A stretch of DNA of 7,975 nt, from NCBI GenBank assembly GCA_031283825.1, contig JAITAZ010000622.1:1-7975 (forward strand), read 5' to 3'. The position numbers and the translations under genes are program-made. This stretch comes from Planctomycetaceae bacterium. GTDB taxonomy: Bacteria; Planctomycetota; Planctomycetia; Pirellulales; Thermoguttaceae. Below, in pieces: positions 1 through 6,800 of this stretch (within the stretch, counting starts at the first letter, position 1; each line of letters opens with the position of its first letter). The notes beneath the pieces are model-generated. The model did not search any database, had not been told where the DNA came from, and saw only the letters and a program-made list of their open reading frames with translations.

Positions 1-1018
1 TGCTGTTTAATTTTTCTTGAACTTCGTGAATTTCTGCTCGTAGCGTGAAATAAAAAATTATTCCGATTGCTGCGACTAATATCGCGACAATTCTGAAAGC
101 AATTGCAACAACCATTCCTACGCCGATTCGGACTCCAAATAAGGGATAAATCTGTTCAAGTACGAACTCAAACGGTCCTGCCGCTAATGGAATCATTGAC
201 GTAATATTTACTGCGCTGTAAAGCATAATATGTTCCGGTAGATTCGGAACGTCAATCGACGTAAAAATTCCGCTCGCCAAAAACCATAACGATAAACCAA
301 AAGATAAATGAACCGGCGCAGAAAGCAAAAAACATGTCAAAACGCTAGGCAAATTATTTCTGTATATTAAAAGAGGATGCACAAGTTTTATCGCGTAACG
401 CCCAAAAATCGGAATAGATAATGTCCAACGCTCAATATCAACGCTAGAAAAAATCGGTAGAAACATAACCGAACAGCCGAAAAATCCAATAATCGTAAAT
501 AAAAAAACGATATTACAAACGCTCTTCGCCAATAGCGATTCTTTCCAGACAAAACCGGTAGCACAAATAAATATCGTTGCGCAAATGAACATCGCCAGAA
601 GTCCGACAACTCGGTCAACCAATACGCTCGCCAACGCCGATGAACGCTTTTCTGGATTGCGGCGCATTAGTAAATATGTTTTCATCGCATCGCCGCCGAA
701 AATTCCCATCGGTGCAAGACTCAACGCCAAGCCAAGAAATCCATAGCGAAACGCATCCTTCAACGAAAGCATAAGCCCAAGAGTATGAGCCAACTTACGC
801 CAACGAATTATCGTTATCGAAACCGAAATACATTGACACAAAAAAGCCGCCGCTATCATCTCCCATCGCGGTTGCTGACGAAAAAGTTCGCTAAACGCAT
901 TATTGCGGGCAGCTTGCCAAAAAAGAAACGTAAATATCAAAAGGATCAAAATTAATTTGATCGCAAATAAAAGCGTTTTATAATTGCTTGAAGTCATATT
1001 GAGTCGTTTTTTACTCAT
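1..1018 (-). CDS. Flippase-like polytopic membrane protein (YbhN/UPF0104, LPG_synthase_TM family), C-terminus cut by window edge
   Basis: The frame is open from ATG at 1018 to the window edge, giving 339 residues. Hydrophobic segments lie near residues 17-37, 54-75, 88-108, 137-157, 167-187, 226-250, 264-285 and 298-325, so this is an inner-membrane protein. Family hallmarks are visible: GIFGGDAMKTYLLMRR (about 105-120), then SVLVDRVVGLL (about 131-141), and near the end PLAAGPFEF (277-285) and PLFGVRIGVGMVVAIAFR. These match the YbhN/UPF0104 family, whose fold is shared with the membrane half of MprF. Members are thought to move or bind lipid-linked substrates, but the substrate cannot be told here, and no synthase domain is visible. 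The visible length nearly equals the usual 300-350 residues, so little is probably missing. No clear Shine-Dalgarno precedes ATG 1018; Met8 (ATG at 997) is an alternative start with no better signal. It is transcribed divergently from the gene at 1651. Confidence 0.88.
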   Translation of the reverse strand, partial: MSKKRLNMTSSNYKTLLFAIKLILILLIFTFLFWQAARNNAFSELFRQQPRWEMIAAAFLCQCISVSITIIRWRKLAHTLGLMLSLKDAFRYGFLGLALSLAPMGIFGGDAMKTYLLMRRNPEKRSSALASVLVDRVVGLLAMFICATIFICATGFVWKESLLAKSVCNIVFLFTIIGFFGCSVMFLPIFSSVDIERWTLSIPIFGRYAIKLVHPLLIYRNNLPSVLTCFLLSAPVHLSFGLSLWFLASGIFTSIDVPNLPEHIMLYSAVNITSMIPLAAGPFEFVLEQIYPLFGVRIGVGMVVAIAFRIVAILVAAIGIIFYFTLRAEIHEVQEKLNS

Positions 1019-1219
1019 AAGTAAAAAAATCGGAATTGCGTAATATTTCCAGTAGGTTGAAATAAATATTTTTGTAATATATCAGCGGAATTTTTGTAAC
1101 GATATTTCCTCGAATTATGCTTTCCTAATTTTATGCGATTTTTATGCGTTAAAAATTTTTATCAAATTTAAACGCAGAATATCGCAGAAATAAGTCGTTG
1201 TTTGAAATCGTAGATTAAA

Positions 1220-1245
1220 GAATCAAAAGAAATCGCTTTTGAGTC
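1220..1245. repeat. Small inverted repeat (hairpin)
   Basis: GAATCAAAAG (1220-1229) and CTTTTGAGTC (1236-1245) pair over 10 positions with one mismatch around a 6-nt loop. A T-rich stretch follows on the plus strand, but there is no gene end nearby, so a terminator role is doubtful. It could be an operator or part of an untranslated leader. Confidence 0.4.
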
Positions 1246-1460
1246 TTTTCAAACAGATTTTCAATCAAACGTCCTCTTCGTCTCTTCTGTCTTTTGAAAA
1301 AACTGCGGCTTAATAGTTACAATAATTCTGTTGTATTCTTACAAAAAGTTACGCGATACCTTATCAGATTCCGGCGTATTTTTCAACTAATTATTTTGAA
1401 ATTTTGTTTATTTATTTACATTTGCGGGTGAAAAAATTGCTTTTAACGTTTGCATGAAAT

Positions 1461-1530
1461 TTGCCGATTAAATTGATTGCATAGAATAAATAGACAGGGA
1501 TATTGACAAACTGGTAAATTTTCAGAAAAT
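1461..1530 (+). promoter_or_regulatory. Weak promoter candidates for the 1651 gene
   Basis: A perfect TTGACA lies at 1503-1508, with a poor -10 match GAAAAT at 1525-1530 (16-bp spacing). This would leave an untranslated leader of roughly 110 nt. A second candidate is TTGCCG (1461-1466) with TAGAAT (1482-1487), spaced only 15 bp. Neither is strong, and such matches arise by chance in AT-rich DNA. Confidence 0.22.
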
Positions 1531-1637
1531 ATTCCGCTTACGATTTTGAAAGCAATTTTCCGATTGATTTTTTTGAGCTTCCTATGTTTGGAAGCAAATC
1601 GGATTTACGTTTTCGGAGTCAAAACAACCTTCAAGAA

Positions 1638-1643
1638 AAGGAG
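1638..1643 (+). promoter_or_regulatory. Ribosome binding site AAGGAG
   Basis: AAGGAG sits 7 nt upstream of ATG 1651, ideal in sequence and spacing. It decides the start of the small exported-protein gene against the in-frame TTG at 1546, and it is the only clear Shine-Dalgarno site among the genes in this window. Confidence 0.88.
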
Positions 1644-1650
1644 AAAAAAA

Positions 1651-2091
1651 ATGACCAAAAGTTTCTTTGCGTTTTGTTTGGCTGCGGGCGTTTCGTTTGT
1701 TATATTTACAAATGCGGCGATTGCAGATGATACTTCCAAAGATGCAAAACCTGCAACGGCGACTGCGACGGTAACGGCGGATGTTGCAGCTAACGACGTT
1801 GACCATGCTTCGCCATGCGAGCGGCGTCATGTCAGGCGATTACCTAAATTGCGAATTCCGCGATTTGAATTTCCTGAAATTAAGTTTCCGAGACTAAATT
1901 GCAGATTAGCGAATAAAGTTGACGACGAAACTGTAGCAGAAGCGGAATCGGTAGAGATTGAAAGCGGCAAAGTCGTATTTGAACGCAGCGTATCTCATGC
2001 CGGACATGTTAAGAATGTAAAGTATATCAAAATTCCAGGACGATTTCTGTTAAAAAGAGTCGTTACAACTGGAGAAGATGTCGAACCGTAA
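1651..2091 (+). CDS. Small exported protein with four P-x-hydrophobic-x-hydrophobic pentapeptides, function unknown
   Basis: The product has 146 residues and I do not recognise its family. Residues 1-25 form a Sec signal peptide: Lys3, a hydrophobic core to about residue 20, then NAAIA before a likely cleavage ahead of Asp26-Asp27. Residues 26-53 are a low-complexity Asp/Ala/Thr linker. Residues 58-63 are strongly basic (RRHVRR). Residues 65-84 are four in-register pentapeptides: PKLRI, PRFEF, PEIKF, PRLNC. An acidic stretch follows (about 90-106), then a mixed basic/hydrophobic tail ending GEDVEP. Two cysteines remain after cleavage (56 and 84), flanking the repeat, so a disulfide closing it is possible. 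The frame is open upstream to TTG 1546, but AAGGAG upstream of ATG 1651 and the signal peptide fix the start. The stop codon abuts the nested inverted repeat downstream. The protein probably acts outside the inner membrane; a structural or surface-binding role is only a guess. Confidence 0.82.
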   Translation: MTKSFFAFCLAAGVSFVIFTNAAIADDTSKDAKPATATATVTADVAANDVDHASPCERRHVRRLPKLRIPRFEFPEIKFPRLNCRLANKVDDETVAEAESVEIESGKVVFERSVSHAGHVKNVKYIKIPGRFLLKRVVTTGEDVEP

Positions 2092-2096
2092 TTTTC

Positions 2097-2142
2097 GTTA
2101 CAATATTTTCAAACAATCTAAATTTTTGAAAATTATTGTAAC
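2097..2142 (+). terminator. Long hairpin just after the small gene, possible terminator
   Basis: Positions 2097-2113 and 2125-2142 form a 17-bp stem with a single bulged base and an 11-nt loop, starting 5 bases after the stop codon of the exported-protein gene. The stem is AT-rich and is not followed by a clean T-run, so it is not a classic intrinsic terminator. Its left arm also pairs with the outer right arm at 2276-2289, so the two folds are mutually exclusive. Confidence 0.4.
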
Positions 2143-2264
2143 TCGTTACGATTTATCTTTTGAGGGTTGACGTAAATTTGAAACCAACTTGTATTGCAAT
2201 TTTTGCATAATGTTGTCTGCCTACTTTTACTAGAAAGCGGAATTTACGTCAATCCAAATTATCT

Positions 2265-2279
2265 AATAATTGAATTATT
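2265..2279. repeat. 15-nt palindrome AATAATTGAATTATT
   Basis: Seven bases on either side of a central G (2272) form a perfect inverted repeat. It overlaps the outer right arm of the 2091-2290 element and lies about 70 bases past the argC stop codon. It may be part of the larger fold or a protein-binding half-site pair. Confidence 0.35.
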
Positions 2280-2305
2280 GTAACGAAAAATAATTTTTCT
2301 GTACC

Positions 2306-2321
2306 GTGAACGTTTACATAA
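2306..2321 (+). repeat. GTGAACG motif copy downstream of argC
   Basis: GTGAACGTTTACATAA here matches GTGAACGGTAACATAA at 3828-3843 at 14 of 16 positions. The core of the second copy is also present inverted at 3542-3553. The motif therefore lies on both sides of argC. Confidence 0.35.
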
Positions 2322-2350
2322 AAATTTCTGCTGGACATACGCGAATTTTA

Positions 2351-3367
2351 TTAGACGAGTGCTGTTGTTTCTGGGTAATTGAAAATTAGGTTGAAATTTT
2401 GTACGGCTGCGCCGGATGCGCCTTTTATCATGTTGTCGATAGCCGAAATCGTGATGATTCTATTTCCTACGACTTCTGCTGTAATATGAACGTAATTTGA
2501 ACCGGCGACGTCTTTGGTTGCCGGAAGATGATCAATAATTTTTACAAACGGTTCATTGACATAAAACGCTTTTAATATTTCTAGAATATTCGGTTTAGTC
2601 AGGTTTTGAATTTTTGGGATTGAATATGTAGTCGTCAAGATACCTCTATTCATTGGGGTCAAGTGCGGAGTGAAAATTACGGTCGATTGTTTTCCTCCGG
2701 CGATTGAAATTATCTGTTCGATTTCTGGCGTATGCCTATGAGAACCAACGTTATAAGCGGCGATGCTTTCGTTGCATTCACAATAAAGCGAGTCTAATTT
2801 GACGGCGCGACCTCTACCGGAAACGCCGCTTTTGGAGTCAATAATAATATCTGTCGGTTCGATCATGTTCGACTTAACAAGCGGAGTCAACGGTAAAATC
2901 GCCGACGTCGGATAACAACCCGGATTCGCAACTAAATTGGCGTCGATTATTTGTTGTCTAAAAAGTTCAGGCAATCCATAAACGACATTGCCAAGCCGAT
3001 CCGGATCAGGATGAGTTTCGGAATACCAAAGTTGATACTTCTCCGGCGAATCAAGCCGATAATCTGCGCTAAGATCAATTATTTTGACTCCACGCGCCAA
3101 AAGCTCCGGCGCAGATTTCGCTGACGCCGTATGAGGAAGACAACTAAAAACACAATCGCTACGAGAAGCAATCTCGTCTGCCGAAAGATGCTCTAATGCA
3201 AGATTAAGCAATCCAGTAAGCGACGGATGCACTTGACTAATAAGCCGTTTATCTTCACGACTAGTAACGCCAACAACCTCGACGTAAGGATGACGCAATA
3301 AAATTTTAATAAGTTCGAGCGCAGTATAACCTGTCGCCCCAAGTATCGTTATTCGTGTTTTGGACAT
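2351..3367 (-). CDS. argC: N-acetyl-gamma-glutamyl-phosphate reductase
   Basis: ArgC catalyses the third step of arginine/ornithine biosynthesis: NADPH-dependent reduction of N-acetyl-glutamyl-5-phosphate to the semialdehyde, in the cytoplasm. The product has 338 residues, the normal length for the type 1 family. The N-terminal Rossmann motif is ILGATGYTALEL (8-19). The catalytic cysteine is Cys151 in ANPGCYPTSAILPL. The substrate-binding loop SGVSGRGR is at 180-187, the catalytic histidine region NVGSHRHTPEIEQ at 206-218 (probably His212), HLTPMNRGILTT at 235-246, and the C-terminal DNMIKGASGAAVQN at 311-324. No key residue appears missing. ATG at 3367 starts directly on the Rossmann strand. 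TATAAA ends only 4 bases before it on the minus strand, so a leaderless or very short leader transcript is possible; no Shine-Dalgarno is seen. No other arg genes are in the window, so argC stands alone here, between two repeat elements. Confidence 0.97.
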   Translation of the reverse strand: MSKTRITILGATGYTALELIKILLRHPYVEVVGVTSREDKRLISQVHPSLTGLLNLALEHLSADEIASRSDCVFSCLPHTASAKSAPELLARGVKIIDLSADYRLDSPEKYQLWYSETHPDPDRLGNVVYGLPELFRQQIIDANLVANPGCYPTSAILPLTPLVKSNMIEPTDIIIDSKSGVSGRGRAVKLDSLYCECNESIAAYNVGSHRHTPEIEQIISIAGGKQSTVIFTPHLTPMNRGILTTTYSIPKIQNLTKPNILEILKAFYVNEPFVKIIDHLPATKDVAGSNYVHITAEVVGNRIITISAIDNMIKGASGAAVQNFNLIFNYPETTALV

Positions 3368-3557
3368 GGAATTTATAAAAATTCTTTGTTAAATTCGGAA
3401 TTGTTTTTTTTCAACGTAACTATTCAGCTACTGCGATTGTAATAGGTACAATTTTTTTGAATACGCGAAATAATAGCGGATAAAAAATAATTTGTAAACA
3501 TTTCTGCTGAAATATTACAAAAATTGAGTTATTAAAAAAGCGTAACCGTTCACAAGA

Positions 3558-3574
3558 AAAAAATAATATGGTTT
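3558..3574 (+). repeat. 17-bp direct repeat, copy 1
   Basis: AAAAAATAATATGGTTT here is identical to 3803-3819. The copies lie outside the two inverted arrays yet are in direct orientation, which a simple inverted duplication would not produce. Confidence 0.85.
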
Positions 3575-3598
3575 TAAAAAGCCAAAGATAATTTTTGG

Positions 3599-3643
3599 GG
3601 GGACTTAGGGGACATTGGGGACGCTGGGGACGTTGGGGACGTT
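3599..3643 (+). repeat. Left array: five 9-bp GGGGACNNN units
   Basis: Five perfect GGGGAC hexamers recur every 9 bases at 3599, 3608, 3617, 3626 and 3635, with spacers TTA, ATT, GCT, GTT, GTT. One stray GGGGAC at 3676 is out of register. The array is strikingly GC-rich against its AT-rich surroundings. Confidence 0.92.
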
Positions 3644-3758
3644 CTTGTTTGAAATCTAGGATTGATGACTCGGCGGGGGACAAAATTTAAATAAAAAATT
3701 TCTCTTTGTTAAAAGCTGTTGTTTTCTGTTGAGTTGTTAATCATGTTTAAATTAGTGT

Positions 3759-3803
3759 GTCCCCAGTGTCCCCTAAGTCCCCTTTGTCTCCAATGTCCCC
3801 CCA
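3759..3803 (+). repeat. Right array: five 9-bp GTCCCCNNN units, inverted relative to the left array
   Basis: GTCCCC recurs every 9 bases at 3759, 3768, 3777, 3786 (here GTCTCC) and 3795, with spacers AGT, TAA, TTT, AAT. Positions 3759-3782 are the reverse complement of 3599-3622 at 23 of 24 bases, and the one difference would be a U-G pair in RNA. The two arrays could thus form a long GC-rich stem around a 136-nt loop. Confidence 0.92.
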
Positions 3804-3819
3804 AAAAATAATATGGTTT
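3803..3819 (+). repeat. 17-bp direct repeat, copy 2
   Basis: This is identical to 3558-3574. It lies between the right array and the right end motif at 3828-3839. Confidence 0.85.
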
Positions 3820-3887
3820 AAAAAAACGTGAACGGTAACATAATTTTTTTGTCCTTTAATTTATTTCATTACCAAAAAATTAAAAAA

Positions 3888-6800
3888 ATGATCAAACGTA
3901 TTAGTGTTTCTTTGATAGGCATAATGTTAATTGTTATTTTTTACACGTCAAATATAACAATTGCACAAAGCAATAATAAATCAAAAAATGACGAAAATGA
4001 AATCTTACGATACCGGCATTGGTTAGCACCAATCGATAAAATCAACGATTGGCCACTCAACGATGAACGATACGTACCCATGCGCCGCGATATGTTCAAC
4101 GACTTGATTAACTCGCTAACAGAACAATCAGAAAAATCAAATAACAACGAACAAAATAAATTCCTCCGAATCGTAATGAACACAAAACTCAATGGAAATC
4201 AACTCGCAAACGGAAACGGTTACTTTGAAATCAGCCAAAATAAATCAATAGAACAAAAAACAGACTCTCAAATCCTATACCACAACATAAATCACGACCA
4301 AATCATAATTCTCGAACCTTGGGGACAATGGATCAATCTCGCAAAAACGCAAATCACAACAGACTCTACAGACTCTACAGACTCTCCAAACTCTTCAGAC
4401 ATTAAACAAAACTCTTCGCATCGCAACGCTCGATTAGTTTCTACCAGCGACGGTAAAATGCTGCTGATTTTGCCGGAACAAAATAATTTTCGTAACGAAA
4501 ATACACAAACAGAAAAAAATATCGGCGAATTAAATTCTCACTCGACTCGCCGGATTTATTTCGACTGGTCTCTACGCGGAAAAATCGACCAACAAGGACG
4601 CTTGCAATTCGACGCGTCTTTTCCGCGTTCAGTCGAGGTTGAATTTAATATCGAAACGCCGCAAGACAAAATAATTTCATGCCCGTCCGGAATAGTAATT
4701 GAAGACAAAAATTACGAAAAAGACGCCAAAACCCGACATTGGAAAATTCTAATCGGCACAAAAAATAACGCAACAATAATCGTAACGAATAAAAATACGC
4801 AACAATTAAAAAAAACTAATTCAGCTTACCGTCAATCTATTTTGTACAATATCTCTACCTCCGGACTCGAAGTTACAACGACTTTTTTATTCGATACAAC
4901 CGATCCAATAATCGACTACTTGGAACTTGAATTAGATTCTCCCCTTGTTCCAGTTGCGGTGCATTGCGGCGGCGAGGCTATACATTCGTCGTTTATCAAA
5001 CAGATTGATCGCGATAATCGTACTTTCATGTATGTTGACATGTCGGCGGTTGAAATATCGCGTCGGCATGAGGTTGCGTTGGTAGCGCTCGCGCCGATTG
5101 TTACAGGTTCGGGAAGAGCCGACACTATCGTTAATAACAATATTTGGCTCCTGCCGCGAATAAAAGCGTTTTCAACAAATCTTTTTTGGAAAGAAACACG
5201 ATGCTCAATTATCGTACAACGTCCGCTGCAAACGCGGAATTTATCGTTTCAGAATAGCGTTCAAGTTCGCTCTATCGCAGAGGTCGGACGCTCGCCTCAC
5301 GATACATTCGAATTAAAATATTTCAACGACGACGCACAAGTCGGTTTGAATATTTATCAAGAAGAATCGCGAATCAATGTTGATAGCTTTGTACAAATTC
5401 ATCTGAGCGACGACGCAATAAGCGGAAATATGATCGCGGCAATTAGAGCAACTGAAGGAAGACGCTTTACATTTGCTTTCCCAATTTCGCCTAACTGGGC
5501 AATTCATTCTGTCAAAGGAATTTACGGCGATGAAATTCTCTCGTGGGATATCGTGCCGGCAAAAGATTTGAAAACGGATCCAAATCAAGATTTGCGCAAC
5601 AATAATATCGATTCATATCTTTCGCTTCAATTAAAAAAACCGCTTGGAACCGGCGAGCTTTTGCGAATACAACTTGTCGGTCGATTTCTTACCGATTCGC
5701 ATCGAGAATTTAAGTTGACGGAATTTTCGCCTTTATCATTATTGTTACAAAAAAGCGAATTACATCTGATTGCAATCAAAACCGAATCGACGTCGCGATT
5801 GCAATATCGTTTGCAAAATTCCGTTTTATTTGAAATTCACGAACCGCTAGACGCAAAATTTCAACAATTATTCAACGAACAACCCGAAGGAGTATTGTTG
5901 CCGCTAGACGTCCGCACGCAAGAAACCGCTTTCAAAACCGGAAGAGTAAGACCAGATTACACCGCAGACATCACAGGAAAAATAAATATCGGAAAATACA
6001 ATTCAACCGCGTCGTTCAAATTCAATATTATTCCGCGCGAATCGGATATCGAAAGAATTTACGTTTACTTTATCGATACGAAAAATACAACTAATAAAAA
6101 TACGGCAGAAAATCCAGTAGAAAATCCGGCGGAAAAAAATCAATCGACAGAAAATTTGTCTGCAAAAAATATAAATTTGTCTTCAACTCTATCGAACAAT
6201 TTACGTCAATGGCAATGGGAGATTTTCACCGGTTCGACGCGAATGGATATTTATCGTACAGAAATTCCTCAGATTGTTCAATCTCGAATAATCAGCGGAC
6301 GCGAACTCGACGATTTTATCGCGGCGGTTGCGGATCGGAATCTGCCCGAAAATTTCAAGAGCGGAACGCTATGGGAAATTCGACTCTCAACGCCGCAAAA
6401 TACACCGTTTGAAATTTCAGCAACTAAACCAATTACAGCAGAAAAAGAAATTATCGTTCCGTTTGCAGTTCTGCCAATCGCTTTGACTCAATACGGAGAA
6501 ATGTATATTGAATCCGATGATAATTTTCCGTACATAATTTCGAGTCAGAATTTGAAATCGATCCCAACGGATATTTCAAATCGTCAATTGAATAATCAAT
6601 CGAACAGTCAATTGAATCGTCCGTTGAACCGTAACATTCACGCCGCTTTTCGATTCGACCCGATAGACGAAATGAGACGCGTCAACGAACCGGCACTGAA
6701 ATTACAACATATCAACGACGCCCAAACGCCGCCGGAAGCATGGATTTGGCTGATGAAATTAGAGAGTCAATACGGGATTGACGGCGTGATTAAGAATTGC

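Larger units (their letters stand above)
1019..1650. other. Non-coding gap between divergent genes
   Basis: This AT-rich stretch of about 630 bases separates the flippase-like gene (minus) from the small exported-protein gene (plus), so it should hold the promoters of both. I see no convincing gene in it. It contains a pair of TTTTATGCG repeats 11 bp apart (1129-1137 and 1140-1148), two TTTTTGTAA copies near 1069-1077 and 1091-1099, a hairpin at 1220-1245, and one GTTACAATAATT copy (1316-1327). The last motif recurs in inverted orientation in the nested repeat at 2091-2290. Confidence 0.7.
2091..2290. mobile_element. 200-bp nested inverted-repeat element with TA flanks (MITE-like or structured RNA)
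   Basis: The outer arms TTTTCGTTACAATA (2092-2105) and TATTGTAACGAAAA (2276-2289) are perfect 14-bp inverted repeats. A second pair lies inside, at 2164-2178 and 2241-2255: 15 bp around TTGACGTAAATT with one mismatch that would be a G-U pair in RNA. A third imperfect pair (2185-2199 and 2203-2215, TGCAA/TTGCA core) is nested inside that. Taking one unpaired A at each end, the element is 2091-2290 and is flanked by TA at 2089-2090 and 2291-2292. TA duplication with terminal inverted repeats is typical of IS630/mariner-type non-autonomous elements. There is no coding capacity. TA flanks are common by chance in such DNA, so a non-mobile structured RNA or a bidirectional terminator between the convergent genes remains possible. 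Confidence 0.5.
3542..3839. mobile_element. Inverted-repeat element with paired GGGGAC arrays (MITE/REP-like)
   Basis: The ends are GTAACCGTTCAC (3542-3553) and GTGAACGGTAAC (3828-3839), inverted copies matching at 11 of 12. Moving inward, each side reaches six G or six C and then an array of five 9-bp units, G-rich on the left (3599-3643) and C-rich on the right (3759-3803). An inner pair of short inverted repeats follows: GGGGACA (3676-3682) with TGTCCCC (3758-3764), and ATTTAAA (3685-3691) with TTTAAAT (3746-3752). No transposase is encoded, and I see no clear target duplication. GTCCCC-type palindromic repeats are associated in many bacteria with REP elements mobilised by RAYT (IS200-like tyrosine) transposases, which is the likeliest parallel. 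That assignment is inference. Confidence 0.55.
3368..3887. other. Non-coding gap between argC and the giant gene
   Basis: The gap is about 520 bases between divergent genes. The argC-proximal 170 bases (3368-3541) are AT-rich and I see nothing definite in them beyond the possible argC promoter. From 3542 to 3839 lies the repeat element with GGGGAC arrays. The last 48 bases before ATG 3888 are A/T-rich, with TTTAAT at 3855-3860 as a poor -10 candidate and no matching -35. Confidence 0.7.

Noticed and set aside
388..618. 76-codon minus-strand open frame
   Set aside because: It lies in a different frame inside the flippase-like gene, whose own frame carries the family motifs.
1546..1650. In-frame upstream extension of the small exported protein, starting at TTG 1546
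   Set aside because: TTG 1546 has no ribosome binding site, while AAGGAG precedes ATG 1651 at ideal spacing. The product from 1651 begins with a normal signal peptide, and the extension would bury it.
1582..1830. 82-codon minus-strand open frame
   Set aside because: It is antisense to the exported-protein gene, which has a clear ribosome binding site and signal peptide. Nothing supports this frame.
3368..3541. Arginine-responsive operator or riboswitch upstream of argC
   Set aside because: I looked for paired operator boxes or an aptamer-like fold and saw none that I could support.
3420..3683. Open frame on the minus strand, 87 codons, through the left GGGGAC array
   Set aside because: It starts with TTG and has no ribosome binding site. 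Its Arg-Pro-Gln repeats are simply the 9-bp array read in frame, and the rest is translated AT-rich intergenic sequence.
3599..3803. CRISPR array
   Set aside because: The period is 9 bp with 3-bp spacers, far below any CRISPR repeat-spacer size, and no cas genes are present.
4321..4326. Additional GGGGAC copy inside the giant gene
   Set aside because: It is a single isolated hexamer coding through Trp-Gly-Gln, with no 9-bp periodicity around it, so it is taken as coincidence.
3941..5588. Minus-strand open frames at 3941-4192, 4916-5140 and 5313-5588
   Set aside because: All are antisense to the continuous giant gene. Its long unbroken frame and signal peptide make these chance frames.
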